A stretch of 64,000 bases of DNA from Agelaius tricolor (taxonomy: Eukaryota; Chordata; Aves; Passeriformes; Icteridae): the NCBI GenBank assembly GCA_023055355.1, contig JALJCS010000035.1, positions 248,001-312,000 on the forward strand, given 5' to 3'. The position numbers and the translations under genes were made by a program. Numbering within the stretch: the stretch's first letter is position 1; each line of letters opens with the position of its first letter. The notes beneath the pieces are model-generated. The model worked only from the letters and a program-made list of their open reading frames with translations. It did no database searches and was not told the DNA's origin. Shown piece after piece: positions 9,098-22,499 of the stretch.

Positions 9098-11784
9098 CTG
9101 GGTGTTTTTAATTCAAATCTACTGCCTGTTGGTTGGAGGGGTCAGTGCCTGGCAGAGATGGTCAGTGAGGGTGAGCTGGTGACCAGCTGTGCCTGTGCTG
9201 CCCACGGGGACAGCCACCAAGCCCCATGGCTGGGACAGAGCCAGCTGCCAAACACGGATGAGTTCCTGTACCTCGGTGAAGACTGACACTGCCCCAAGAG
9301 CCAAATCCCGCCCAGGGTACTTGTGAGCCTTCAGCCTCTTTGACTGTCTGCAGCAGAGACTCTTTTTGTGCAGAAATCATGTCTTTGCTGTAAAAGAGGT
9401 ATATTTGCTGGCATATGCTTGCCTGCACAATGAAGATGTGCTATGCTACTTCTGTCTCTCATCCTCTGAGCCCCTGAGCACGTCCACTGCCAGCCAGAGG
9501 CATCCCTGAGCAGAGCACATTGAATAAACAATGGATTTTCACACCGGGCTCACAGGCCCTTGTCAGGCTCTCCCCAGGGCTGGAGAGCGGGTGGTGCTGG
9601 CAATACCATGTGATGTTCCCAAGGCTGTGGCATCTTTTAAAATCAGTCAAATGTGGACTTGATATAACAGCAGCGAAGCTCGCCAAGGATTTACTGCTGG
9701 ATGGGTTTCAGCATGCTTTCCACGAAACTAGAACTTTGATTAAAAACCAAATTCCCATCAGCAAAAACGTGCCAGTGTCTTCCACACAGGGCTTGCTGAA
9801 ATGTTTCATTTCTCAAACGGAATGGAAAAATTTCAGTTCAAGAGTAATTCATGTTTACTGCCTGCAAGCCACCTCCTGACCTGAAATATGTCCCTGAGGA
9901 CATGTCTGGGCTTTGCTGCTGTGAGAGCAGCTGGCCCACAGCCTGGGCAGGACACCTGGTTCCAAGAGGACACGGGCAGGAGGCATCCTTATCTGGGTGC
10001 AATTTGGGGCAGAACTGACCAAAACAGGCATTGAAACAGAAATTCTAATTTTTGAGCAGACTTGGGTATTGGTAAAGCCACAAACACATTTACAGAATAG
10101 TCATAATTTCAACCTCCCAGCCAGAGAAACTGGGGTTTAAATGGAATTATTTGCTTGCAGAGGTAGGGGGGATGGGCATGAGTTTATAGTGAGAAATCCT
10201 CAACACAAGGACCTCATGTCTGTGGTAGGATTTCTCATCTAATGCCAGCCTCAGCACTGAAACCAGAGGATGTTTTCCTTCAGGCTGCTAAGGGAAATGC
10301 TACCCTGGAAAATTTTTAATTTTAAGTGTTGAAATTCAGCTATTTCCTGTGCTATACATTTGTGTGACACATACATGACATAATTGAAACTTCTGGAAAC
10401 TCTTAGAAAATTAACCCCCTGTCTCGACATCATATAAACTGGAAAGCTGTTTGGAAAGTTGAAATAGTATGTGGGATGTGAAATTAATGCATGTGTGTAG
10501 AAAATCCTCTTTGGTGAAGGGAAGGGTTTGGTTTTCCTCAGACTGGCTATTTCTTGTGGTGGCCAAACTCTGCTTTAGGCCAAGGCTCTGTACGCAGGGC
10601 TGAGATTTTGTGTGGAATTCAGCCATAAAACACTGGTGCAAAAAATTCTTCTTTGCTCACTCCACTGATAAAATATTCTTGCCTGAGTACATGCCTAACC
10701 ATGCTCTCCAATTAGCCTGCTAATTAGACCCCCAGTATCTGTTTAGCTTATTAATGGAGCTGAAAGACTTTTTAAAGCAACATTAGATATAGCTGAAGAG
10801 ATTGCTGCGGGCGGTGCAGATCCTGTTTTTTCTGCTTTGTTGTGCTGAGTCTGGGGGATATTTGTTCAAACACCGTGCAGTGAAAGGGCTCCCCAAGTCC
10901 ATGGTACTGGTGCTGCTGGGAAAGGTTTTTGATGGCAGGAGTAGTTTCTAAAGGGATCAGTCCTGGGTTGAAAATAGGGGGAGAAGGAACTTTCCATTGT
11001 GTTTTTAGAGTGCCATTTTAAAATAGAATATTTCGAGTAACTCCAACAAAATGAAATATTCCTTCTTGGCTTAAGCTTGTCCAAAAGGAAATGTTTCATT
11101 TTGATTTGCCCAATGAAATATTAGTTTGGGAGAAAATAAAAAAAAAAAAAGAATGTTTCTCATGACATAGTTTTACTTCGTAATAATGTAATTTTCTATG
11201 AGAAAAAACCAATTCCAGTAGAAAATTCCCTGCTGACTCCTGGTGCAACCTGTCCTGGCTGCTGGAGAGGAACTGGGGCTGACTTTTACAGCCTTCAAGG
11301 CTGACCCTTTCCCTTTGATCAGTGCTGATTCACTTCCCAGCAGTGGGTGCTCTGCTGCCCGGAACACTCCATTCTCACTGCTGCTCTTTGTTTGGGAAAG
11401 TTGCTATAAGCTTTTAGCATCCCAGTGGGCATGGAGAAAGGACCTTTATACAAGCTCCCACTCGGCCTGAAACAAGCCCGGCTCTTCTTTTACACGGGCT
11501 CACCCCAAAGGAAAAACAGCTTTTTGTGACCTGCTGGCCCAGAGCTACCTTTGTTTGCAGCACAGAGTGTCTTTATCAGCTCTGGCACACTGGGCCACCT
11601 TGGCTGGGGCAGCAGGAGGCACAGCCCGTGCTGAGCAAGGACAAGCTGCCTGTTCATCACCAGCACAAAAAGGACCTTCCAGCCTCAGTGGCCCCCCAAG
11701 CCAGGCAGGGCTGGGAGGTGGCTCCACCCTGGCACAGCTGCCTCAGGGGTGGCATTTCCTGGGGCTGCCCTGGGTGCATAGAAA
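9098..11784. other. Unique noncoding sequence, no gene seen
   Basis: The frame 9520-9879 (+, 119 codons) is one of the longer ones outside repeats. It has no recognised domain and is treated as chance. 10680-10810 is a candidate regulatory element, listed separately. An A tract lies at about 11138-11150. No repeat family was identified in the remainder. Confidence 0.55.
10680..10810. promoter_or_regulatory. Candidate conserved noncoding element with homeodomain motifs
   Basis: Two homeodomain-type core sites lie close together in CCAATTAGCCTGCTAATTAG (10708-10727), followed by TTATTAATGG and GACTTTTTAAAGC. The block is AT-rich, non-repetitive and free of transposon signatures. The paired TAATTAG spacing is what one would expect of a homeodomain-bound enhancer, but binding and conservation are not shown. 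Confidence 0.3.
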
Positions 11785-12114
11785 AATAGAATCATGCAAT
11801 GATTTGGGTTGGAAGGGACTCTAAAGTCCATCTGACTCCAGCAGGGACACCTCCCACTGTCCCAGGCTGCTCCCAGCCCCACTGTTCAGCCTGGCCTTGG
11901 GCACTGCCAGGGATCCAGGGGCTGCTCTGGGCACCTGTGCCAGGGCCTGCCCACCCTCACAGGGAAGAATTTCTTCCCCACATCTAATTTAAATCTACTC
12001 TCTGTCATTTGGAGCCATTCCCCCTTGTCCTGACACTGCAGTTCCTGATGAGGAATCCAGCTCCATCCTCTTTGTCATCCCTCAGACACTGGAAAGGGCT
12101 GTGAGGTCTCCAGG
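11785..12114 (-). mobile_element. CR1-type LINE, 3' part (sense on -)
   Basis: On the + strand the reverse-complement CR1 order is clear: AATCATGCAATGATTTGGG, TTGGAAGGGACTCTAAAGTC, GGGACACCTCCCACTGTCCC, GGGCACTGCCAGGGATCCAG, CACCTGTGCCAGGGCCTGCC, CACCCTCACAGGGAAGAATT, CTAATTTAAATCTACTCTCT, AGCCATTCCCCCTTGTCCTG and CACTGGAAAGGGCTGTGAGG. About 330 bp remain. The 5' side is truncated and no coding region is left. Confidence 0.9.
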
Positions 12115-15100
12115 TGGGTTTGGGTGGTGGACGCCACGGTCACAAGCAGTAGAAGAAAGGTGTTGAACATCAACAGAAATTGTTGCAAAGCTTGACATTT
12201 GCTCCTCCCTTGTCTTGTTCTTGTCTCTTGAGCTCGATATGGATGAGAGCACCTCTACCTCAGACCCTGGATGCAGACAAAGTTAGCTGCATCATCAGGT
12301 CTACTGTCCATTTACACATAAATTGTTATAATGTTTTAAATAAATGTACATATTTAGACTGTAAATAGACATATTTAAGATCTGTAGGGTGCATGGGATG
12401 GGGACAATGGGGGGAGAGACTTGGGCACAGCTCTGGGCCACCCTTGGCAAACAATCTGTGGCTTTTCAGTGGAGGGTTCCAAACTGTGTGGATGCCATCT
12501 GAAGTTTAGCAGCAGAGAAAAATGCAAAGTAGACTGGAAAGTTTCAATCCAACCTTGGTTTATTACAGAAAAAAAACCAAACAAAAAACAACCCAAATCT
12601 TATCAACATGCTGCACATTTTCTTCCAAAACTTACATTTTTTATCTCCAGTGATGAGGTTTTGTTAAAACAGATAGAATCCATTTTTGGTTTGAGGCAAT
12701 GAAGAACTGGGATTTTTGGGGTTTTCTTTCTTTCTTTGCTTAAAATTTGAATATTCTAGGGCCCTGCTGCAAAGCAAGACCCAAATAGCACCAGATCTTG
12801 ACGAGGTTTGGAGAGCTCCAATATCCCTGAGGGAGCATGAAATATTCCAGTGTTCAGATCTGAAGACAATTCCTGCCTTTCCTCCTCAGCCTTTACTTTT
12901 ATTAGGTCAGTCTTTTTTGTGCTTATAATGAGGAAAAATTGAGCAGGTTTTGAGGTAGGGAGGGGCTGAAGATATTAACAGAAATATGGGTTTGGTGTGG
13001 CACAATGTGCTGGAGTCTACTGGCATATTGTGAGCTGTGTTAAGACCTGATAAGAAATAAATTGTTTTTGGGGCTCTGTGAAGGACTCACAGGAGGTCTG
13101 GCTGTTTGGGAGATCAATGGGACGGTCCCAAGGGCAGCTTTCATCACCCAGGGGAGGCTGTTACACAAACACTGGGCTTCTTGTCAGTCCAGAGTGCACA
13201 TCTCCCGCAGCAAATGAAGAGTACAAATTGTCCTGGTCATGCATTGAAGGACACTGACCTGGGAGCGGCATTTGCAGTGCCCAGCATCTCCCCAAGGTCT
13301 CCCTGACAGGGACGTGGGGCTCATTCTGTTTGTGACCCACAGGCTTCTTCCTCTCTGACGCTTTATCTGGGTCCAGCAGTTCACCCTGAAGTCTTCTCTT
13401 TGCCTGCATTTTCTCAGCTCAGAAATTCATCCCTCTGACCCTGTTTTATCAGACATAACTTTTCCTCTGTTGTTTGTGTTGGGCAAGAACTGCACAACTC
13501 AGCTCTGCATCAGCATGATAGCCAAAACACTGATTTAGAGCCACATGTTTCCAAAACACCCTTTTTTGTTTATCTCACCACTGTGTTTGCCTGTGTTGCT
13601 CTGCTGTGCACAACTGGAAGGGTTCCTGCCAAAATACCTCGAGCAACTTCTTTACAAAATGTTGCCTTTCAGAGCCTTTCTTTAGTGATTTGCTGCCTAC
13701 CCTGCCAGATCTCAGGAAACATTTAGGCTTTTACTCTAAGTAGCATGAATAACATCTTGTAATAACAATCATTAATAAATAGCATCTTTGCTATAAATAA
13801 CATGATTTTAAATTGAAATCAGTTTTGGTAAAAGGTTATTAGTAGCAAATTGAAAGAGATCAAGTTGAGTTTGAAAAAATCTCTGCAGCTGTGTTTGGCA
13901 GCGTCGAATCAAACCCGCACTTTGTCCCAGCTCTGCCAGGGCAGCCTGTGGATGGACTTCAACCTGCAAAGAAAATCCCATGGGCATCACTGTAAGTTCC
14001 TATTTCTTAAACTTGAAAAATAGGAATTCAAAGGGAGACCTGGTGGAAAAGTGCAGGGCTGCTTTGGTGAGGGCAGTTTGTTTACTGCGAGGATGAATTC
14101 AGCCCTCAGCTGCTTGTTCCTCCTGTTGAGCAGGATTGCAAAGCTCTCCCCAAACCCTGTAACTAGGTCAGCCTGAGGAGAGGGCTTTGTTCAGCCCTCC
14201 AGATGTCTATCTGTCTAATTTTTTTTCCCTTGCTGTTTTTAGTTTTTCCAAAGCAGAATCCTTTATTTAAGCTCTCCCCTGAAACTGGGCGAAAACAAAG
14301 ACCTGGAAGTTTTATAAACCTTTGTCTTTTGCCTAAACACCTTTCAGCCACAAGTATAAATAGATCACCTCAGTGGTTAAGCAGAGGCGTTTCTTTTCAG
14401 CATTGCCTTGAGCACAGACACTCACCAGGTGCTGTGGGTGAGCAGCCTGTAGTCCATACGAGGGGACTGGCATAGGAAGCAATTTCTTAGATGCAAATGC
14501 TCCCTTTGGATGGTTCTTGGGCTCTGAATCTGGGGATGATCATCCCATTCCAGCTCTTGTGCCTTCCCTGGAGCCATGCCCAGTTGATTCCTGGTGTGTG
14601 AAAAGGAAATAATTGGAGTGTAGAGACAGAACCTTAGTTCAAAACCTACTTTGAATATGTCTCTAAATGTAACTTCTCTGCTTATTCCCAAACTCCAAGT
14701 GCCTCTGGCTGCATGTTCTACCAATGAGAAAATCCTGAATCCCAGAGCAGGGGCTGACATAGGTGGAGGTCAGGGATGGGAACTGGGTGGTGGTGGAGGA
14801 TGAGCAAGGTTGTTATGAAGCACATTCTCAGAATGTAATCGGGGCAGTGAGAGGGAGAATGAATCACTGTCACCTTGAGTAAGCATGGAGATCAGCCTGG
14901 CCACATTCCTGAGATAGCTGTGTGAGATCTGACACTGGTATTCATGGGAGACTTAAAACAGAGTCCAGAACTAAGGGTGTAACCTAACCTTGGGAGCAGC
15001 GGGAACATGGAGAAGATCAAGGTAATCTCAGGAGGTTGCAAAAGAGAAGGTCAGATGTGGTTCAGTAAGGGCAGAGGGGCTCAGGTTCAATTCCTCTGTA

Positions 15101-18100
15101 ACATCCGTGGCTGTGGAAGGATGCTCAGCCCTGGCAGCACGGCCTGTCCTGCAGAGCAGGGCCCTGTTTTCCCCAGGGACCATCAGCTGGAAGATGGGCA
15201 TGAGACAAGCAGGGCCTGCAGTGACTCTGGGAAAAGGGAAGTCTCTTTGTGCTCTTTGTAGATGCCAAGCACTTCCTTTGCAGCTAAACCTCCATGGAGC
15301 TGTTTTAGAGAGCATTTGCTGCTTTAGTAAAGGGGACAGGGAGCAAAGGTTGGTACCTTCCACTGCCTTTTGGGAACTGTGTATTAGACAGCTTTGAGCT
15401 GGAGCTCTCGTGGCTCTAAAAGGATCAGGATTCACCTCATCCCTAAGAGGTGTCTAGGGAAGCACGAGCTGAATGGCCATGGGGACTAACCACCCCAAAA
15501 TTTCTCAAATTTTTAATCTTTTTGCCAGGATGTGGCTGGAGGGAGCTCCCTAAGCAGGGTCCTGGGAGCTTCCCTGGAGCTCACAAGACCATTGGTCCTG
15601 CTTAGGACAGGAAGACTTGGGCAGGAGCCTCCTTATGGGTCCCTCACACCACCTCCCATGAGGACATCAGTTAAAGCTCCTGGTTGAGCTCCAGTTTACC
15701 TTTAGTTCTGCTAGTACAGCACAATCCTCCCAGCCCTACTAAAGGCTTCCAGGCTCCTTCGCTGCTTGTGGGGGCTGGGGGGAAATCCATCCCATTTCTA
15801 ATTGTCACGTTCGAGTCCTGTGCAGGCAGATTCATTCCATATGGCAGAAAGGGATCTGAGCTGCTCAGCTTGGCACAACCAGGCACTTGATGGGAAAATG
15901 ATACATTTAATTGCATGGACGTCACAGGACTGGGGTTGTTTGCTTAATCCTGGAGCTGGAAATAAATACAGAGAATACTGAATATATCGTTGGCTAGGGA
16001 TGATTGAGAGCATTCCAGCTTTCCTCGTAGTGAGGATTTGGAGGGCATCGTGTGAAGGAGATTCCCATTTTCAAGCTGCACAGGACATATCTGAGCTGTT
16101 TGTAAGTTTGCTGGGTTTGGCTTGTGGACATTCCAGCCAGCTGTAAATGTGGTCCCATGTTATGAAATGGGTCAGATGAGAGGCTCTTCTGATTTTCAAG
16201 GAAGCACCTTTTGATGTGTTGAATTGGACTATAAAACCCAAGTGAGGGAGAGCTGCCCTGGACCCAGAGCTGGTCCCTTCTGCTCGTGGTCAACATAATG
16301 TCTTAAATTTTCCCTGAAAATCCAATGTGTAGATCAGCTCCTCTGCCTGCTGGAAAAAACCACATATGAGCCAAAATCTCCCTGTTTTACAAACTTCTCC
16401 TCCTGTACATCTGCATTTTCTCCTCTCCCTTTTATTATTTGCTGGTGGTGACAATTCTTGGAGACAGAGAATGGCAGGGAAGTCTCTCCATGGAGCATCC
16501 CAATCTACAGGTGGAAACCAAAGTCCAATGGTGGGACAGGAATTTCTGTACCATGAAGCAGCACTTTGTGAGACCACGGAGAGGAGTTTAGGCTGGGAAC
16601 AGAAGTGTCAAACCTGGCGTTTTCCCTCTGGCTGCCAGTACCCAGCACTGCTGCCCTTTTGCTGAGGGTTTCCCAGGCAGATGTGAGCTGTGGGGCTCCT
16701 GTCCAGCCCCTCTGGAGGCTGACAGGCGCTTGTGGTGAGGCCAGCATTCACCAGAAGTGTTGATCTACCACATGACACAGCATTTGTGTCTTGCTAGTCA
16801 TCAGCCTGGCTGGGAACACAGCAGATCTGCTCTGATCAGGGTACCTGGAAAAGGAGAAACACAGGAGTATCTCTCCCCCCTCGCTAGAAAATCTCAGAAG
16901 GAATATCCAGGAAAACCTGAAAAAAATAATCTTCCTGAAAGTGCTGCTTCTGCCAGGCAAAGATGCAGAAGGCCTGGAGAAGACAGAACGTGGTTATCAG
17001 TAACCCACAGTAAATTTGCCTTGGATTCTAACAGCCATTAGTTTGAGCTCTGGAGTGCGAGGTTTAGCTTCACTTCCAAACTGTTTATTCCACTGAATAC
17101 TCCTGATAGTCATATCAACATCCTACTAGGGCTGCCTTAGTCTTGACAAAATTAGCAAGCGCAGCTCTTGCCAGCAGAGATAAGGGAAATGGCTTCTTCT
17201 GACCCAAGGCTGGTCACTCTCAGGTCACTCCAAAGCATCCTCTCCATCAGGAGAGGATCAGGGTCTCCTGAAGGGATGGGAAGGGAGGCTGAACGCACTT
17301 CTCAGCCTGTGTTGTTATCTCCATGAGTTGCACTCTTCATTATTCATTTCCAGCTGCAGATCTTGCAGCTCAGGAGGTGCTCTGCTGTGCTCTGCTGTGC
17401 CTCCATGAAATTTGGGCTGAATTTGGCACAGGGAGCAAGGCAGTCACTGCTGGGAGGGATTTATCTCCTCAGTTTGTGAGGGGTCAGGACTGCTGACAAT
17501 AATATCAGTGACCCACCTTTGCTTCTGCTCCCAAGCACTTCATATTCATCCACCTGGATTCATTCTGCTCCAGATCCTTGGGGCTGTTTCCTGGGAATAG
17601 TGAATGACATGGCTCTCATTCCTTCCCTTCCAGTCCTTCCATTTGGTACCAGCTCTAGTTAATATTTCATTTTGCATTTTCATAGCTAGGCACTTATAGA
17701 CATAAATTATTTAATGGCCACATTTCTTGTATTAAATGTATAGATCAAGGCAGCTGCTGGTGTTTTCTAAAGAGGGTGTTCACTAATCAGGATATGCTGC
17801 TTTTCCAACTTTCAAATAAAAATCTCAAAGGTCCCTTTTTTGTTCAGCATTTTCAAAGCCTCACTTTCTTGTTCAGTGCTGGATGGCACCTTCAAAAGCA
17901 CTCAGTGTTGTTCTCACCACAGTCCCTAAGAAAATAGGGCTGAGCCATTTCAAAACCCTCTCCTCTCCCCCACCAAATCCAGCACTGTAGCAATGTTCCC
18001 AAGCTTTTATCTGCAGTTACATCAGGGTAAGCAAGCAGGAAAGGCTGGCTTTTTAGCCTCATTTCTGTTCTTTGGAGCAATTCCATAGCCTCAGAGGTGT

Positions 18101-20962
18101 TGCTCTGGAGGCACAAAATGTGTGAGGGCAAGGTGTGATTTTTCCATCTAACTAAAGATTTTTCTCCCCTCTCCCATCAGCTGGCCTGGATTAGGTTTGG
18201 ATGACTGAGGAGGGAGAGGGCGGTGGGACAAGCCAGGAAGGTGTGTGAGGGTCTGGTTTTCTTTCAGATGGAAGGTAGGGGAATGGAGGAGATTAACCAG
18301 TGGGATGGGAATTCTCAGTGTGCCAACATCAAAAGTCAGCTGATCTGAATATTGCTCTCCAACGTGAATTCTCCACTCACAGTTTGTGACTGTGTGATGC
18401 CTCTGTCTTGGGGGCTGGGGGACATTTGAGGGTCTGTATTGTCCAAGTGGCTGGGCCCTGCATCTCTCACAGTGGGAGCTGCCTGGGTGGGCACAGCACA
18501 TGGTCTGGCACAGCCCCACAGCTCAGCTGAGCTGGAAATGCCTCATTGAAACTGTTTTTCTTTGGAGAAGGGCAGCTTCACTTCCTCTTGATGACTGATT
18601 TTACTCAGACCTTTGTGATTGAGGGAAAGCAAGGCAGCCTTGTGAACGTGCCTCCTCTCCAAACTCAGCCTCCTCCTGCTGATGTTCCTTCTTGGTTCTC
18701 CATCCAGCCCCACTGGATTTTGGCTTTGGAACCGTGGAGACCGAGAATGTGCATCTTGTGAGGGAGTAATCCAGGCAGGTCTGGGTAGGGGAGACATCTG
18801 CAAAGCTTTCCTGGAATGCCCAGCTCACCATGAGCAGCCAGCCTCCCTTCATTAGTCCCAACGTGATGGAGCAGGGTGGATTTGCCCATGGGTGGAGCTG
18901 GACGAGAGTAATAAACTGCTCTTAATGAAGGCAGCGCTTTGGTTTGCTGTGTCTGGCAGGCTGTTTCATCTTTTGTACTTCTGGCAGTTGGCATCCCGGG
19001 CAGGACGGAGGCACTGGGCTCTGGGAGTGGTTGGGCATGCACTCGATCTCTGCCTGCCCCTGGCACGGGATCAAGGCTGGAATTTTCATTACACTTGCTT
19101 TGCCTGCCAGAAAGAAGCACTTTGATTTAATTCTGGTGGCTTCTTGCTCAATGCCAAGCCTGGAATGTGATGCTCTGATGTCTTCCAGCTTCTTAAAGCA
19201 ACCGCAATGTCCCACCAAGGAAAATATATATTTATAACAGAGGAACTGCATTGGAGTGTGGAATCACTTTATTAAGAGTGAGCCATATTAGAGGTGGATC
19301 CCATGGTTTCCAATATGAGACTGGCTCCTTTTGTAATCCTGTGCACCCAGCTCTGATATGATCAGAAATTCCTGATTCCCCAGTAACTATTCTTGGAAAG
19401 CTCATCTTGCTAAAAAGCAGCCACCCTCGCCCTCCCTGGGAGAGCATGAGGGATGTTACAGAGCTCATGGAATATTTTCTGGCATGAATGTCCTTTGAGG
19501 AGGGAGACTGTGCTTTTGACAAGATGACATTTTTCAACAGAAAGCATCTGCTCACCTCAAAATGTTGTTTTCATGCCAGAAGAATACCTCAAAACTCAAT
19601 TGTATTATTTTCTGAACAAAAATCCAAAAGCTTTGGGGTTTTGGCAACAGATTTCAAGATTCAAATGAAGAAAAAAGTATTTGTTTTTGGAAAACCAAGA
19701 GGCCAAAATATTTTTTTTCTTTTAGTTCTATTTAAAAATTTAGGAAAAATGTGAACATATTTTCCATGTGATGGAAGGGACCCTCCTTCGAACCAGCTCT
19801 AGATCTTCGTACAAAATAAGTGTTAGTGGGTACTTCACTACAGCCAAATTCTGTCACAAATCATGATATGGGAGGATGTGTGGGAATCAGTACAACCTGT
19901 AAGGTTTTTATTCCTTGTGGCTCTCTCTGAGGTTGTTTAAACTGATCCAAAGTGGGAAGAACAGATGAAATAAGAGGCAGAAACAAATTGAGAAAATGTA
20001 TGAGGCCATGAGAAATTTCAGTTTCTTTTGGAATCACACATTTGGTTGGTGCACTGTTATTTCCATTCATTTTGCAATGACTGTTACATTATCCCACAAT
20101 ATTAATGTATTAATATATTAATAGAATGTCAACATTTATATGTAATACAATTAGTGTTTTAATATAAAACTCAAAATGAAATGAATCAACATGACATTTG
20201 AAAGAAAATCTTTTAAAATTCCATCTATTGAAATAAAATGGAAAGAATATAGTACCCTGCACCCTATAGTACAGATTCCCACTTTGGAATTTCAGCTGCT
20301 GTGAAATCCCATGCCCCAGGCAACCCTTTAGCCCTGCCATGTCTTTCCTTTCCTTTATTTTCTACCCTCCTTGGACCATGACCTGAAGTTTGTATTAATT
20401 TGTTCTGGTTAATACAAAATTGCATGCAATCCAAACATGATGTTATTTTCAAATGCTTCTTTCTGGGAAAAGCAAAACAGGAAAAGATAAAGACTTTTTT
20501 TTTTTTTTCCACCAAGAAGCCAGTATGGGATCTGTTAAAATCTAGTCATGCTGGAATCCCATCCAGCTAGGGAACACAGGCAAGAAATTAAAGAAAACTG
20601 TTTCACAGCAAAATAATAACATTCAATTATTGGCATATTTATATATGTAAGTTTATGGGTAGTTATGAAGAGCCTAACTCTCTTTTCATTTGCACTGGCT
20701 TTGTTTCACCACAAGAGCCCGCGGAATGAATCCAGAGGTACCATGGTCTACAGGAGAAACCCTTGGCACTTATTTATGCTGTCCATCCTGTAATTTCAAC
20801 CATTCTTCAGCTTTCCCTTCACTTATTTAGGGATTTGGGAGCTGCAGCCCTGTTTGGGACATGCCACAGGAGGTTTGGGGTTATTACATTTCCACAAGAC
20901 AGCAAAGAGCCCCCACTGTCCCTACGCAGCTGGCAGCTAGGAGAGCCCTTGCGAGGCAGAGC
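12115..20962. other. Long unique noncoding block, no gene seen
   Basis: Nearly 9 kb without a recognisable gene, RNA gene or transposon. AT-rich parts occur at about 12290-12380, 13730-13870, 17690-17730 and 20085-20260. A T tract is at about 20495-20509. The frame 18665-19120 on the - strand (151 codons) has no domain. Low-grade ancient repeats could be present below what can be seen by eye. Confidence 0.5.
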
Positions 20963-21386
20963 ATTGCTCTCACCATTGCTCTCACCACTGCCCTCACCAC
21001 TGCCCTCACCACTGCTCTCACCATTGCTCTCACCACTGCCCTCACCACTGCTCTCACCACTGCTCTCACCACTGCTCTCACCACTGCTCTCACCACTGCT
21101 CTCCACTGCCCTCACCACTGCCCTCACCACTGCTCTCACCACTGCCCTCACCACTGCTCTCACCACTGCCCTCACCACTGCCCTCACCACTGCCCTCACC
21201 ACTGCTCTCACCACTGCTCTCACACTGCTCTCACCACTGCCCTCACCACTGCCCTCACCACTGCTCTCACCACTGCCCTCACCACTGCTCTCACCACTGC
21301 TCTCACACTGCTCTCACCACTGCCCTCACCATTGCTCTCACCACTGCCCTCACCACTGCTCTCACACTGCTCTCACCATTGCTCTC
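20963..21386. repeat. 12-bp minisatellite (CTCACCACTGCY)n
   Basis: About 35 copies of a 12-bp unit alternate between CTCACCACTGCT and CTCACCACTGCC, with a few CTCACCATTGCT copies and occasional shortened units (CTCACACTGCT, CTCCACTGCC). Because 12 is a multiple of 3 and the unit has no stop codon in several frames, long open frames of TAL, SPL or HHC repeats cross it on the + strand and RAV repeats on the - strand. The 309-codon + frame here is a by-product of the array. The + strand is strongly pyrimidine-rich. Confidence 0.95.
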
Positions 21387-21811
21387 TTGGTCCCTGTTTG
21401 CTTGATTTCCACCGAACCCAGCTCGGCTGGGCCCATGCCTCACGGCACCCTGGCACAGATGGGCAGAGCCTTTCCTGTGGGGCATGAGGGGCACACGGGG
21501 CTCCTGGGCATGCACGGAGCTGCCAGGCAGCTCTGGTGCCAGGCTGGGAACGCAGGGCTGCACCAGCCTCAGGGAGCCCCAGATTTTGGGGGCTGCACCC
21601 AACGGCGCCTGACACACGGCAGGAAACCGTGTGTGTGTGTGTGTGTGCAAGGATTCCTGCAAGCAGGAAACAATTTAATCCTCATTTCTTGATGGAGAGG
21701 CCACTGCCTTCAGCCAGGTTTCCTGAACAGGCCTTTTCTCTGTGTCTGGGAACATCAGACCTTGGCTTGGGAGGCTCCTGAGCAAAAGAGCCACACAGCA
21801 GGAGCACCCAG
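21387..21811. other. Unique sequence with a short (GT)n tract
   Basis: GC-rich noncoding DNA between the 12-bp minisatellite and the next CR1 copy. It contains a (GT)n dinucleotide run at 21629-21647, about nine to ten repeats. Nothing else was recognised. Confidence 0.6.
21629..21647. repeat. (GT)n microsatellite
   Basis: Uninterrupted GT dinucleotides, about 9.5 copies, long enough to be polymorphic. Confidence 0.95.
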
Positions 21812-22285
21812 GGGATCCCAGAATGGCTGGGGTTGGATGGAACCTTAAAGCCCATTTCATTCCAGCCTCCTGACATGGCAGGGACGCCTTCCCCTGTCCC
21901 AGGGCCCCAGGCCTGGCCTTGGGCACTGCCAGGGACCCAGGGGCAGCCCCAGCTGCTCTGGGCACCAGTGCCAGGGAAGGATTTCTCCCCAGTTCCCCAT
22001 CTAATCCTACTCTCTGCCAGTGTGAAGCCTTTCCCCCTTGTCCTGGCACTCCAGGCTCTTGTAAATTGTCTCTCTCCGTGTGTCTTGGAGGCTTCTTCCA
22101 GTACTGAAATGCCTCAGTCAGGTCCCCCCAAAGCTTCTCTTTTCCAGACTGAGAAATCCTGAAACTCTCCCAGGCTTTCCTCCCAGCAGAGCTGCTCCAT
22201 CCCTCTGATGATCCTGGTGCCTCCTCTGGGCTCCCTGCGCCCTCCCCACGTCCCTCCCGAGCTGGGCCCCATCCCCAGGAGGTGC
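21812..22285 (-). mobile_element. CR1-type LINE, 3' part (sense on -)
   Basis: Reverse-complement CR1 order on the + strand: GATCCCAGAATGGCTGGGGT, CTTAAAGCCCATTTCATTCC, GGGCACTGCCAGGGACCCAG, CACCAGTGCCAGGGAAGGAT, CTAATCCTACTCTCTGCCAG, AGCCTTTCCCCCTTGTCCTG, TTTTCCAGACTGAGAAATCC, CCAGCAGAGCTGCTCCATCC and CCTCTGATGATCCTGGTGCC. Part of the block normally reading AGGTGCTCCAGCCCCAGTGTCC is deleted near 21900. About 470 bp remain, with no coding capacity. The boundary past 22250 is approximate. Confidence 0.88.
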
Positions 22286-22499
22286 AGCAGGGCTGTGCTG
22301 CTGCCCGGGGCTGTGGCACTCACTGCCTGCCAGCTGCAGGTGCAGGCACAGGCGTTTCCAGCTGGGGAATCCCAGATAACATCATGATAAAAGTGTTTGT
22401 CAGCAGCCCTTCTCTGCCCTGCACCACGAGCAAAATCCCCTGGCACAAGCGGTTCTCACTGACCTGTCCTGTGTATTTGTTACAGGAGCACAATTCCTT

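Noticed and set aside
9520..9879. 119-codon open frame without repeats
   Set aside because: Composition is protein-like but no family was recognised, and no splice or promoter context supports a gene.
20763..21692. 309-codon open frame of Leu-Ser-Pro and Thr-Ala-Leu repeats
   Set aside because: Created by the 12-bp minisatellite. No unique coding sequence flanks it.
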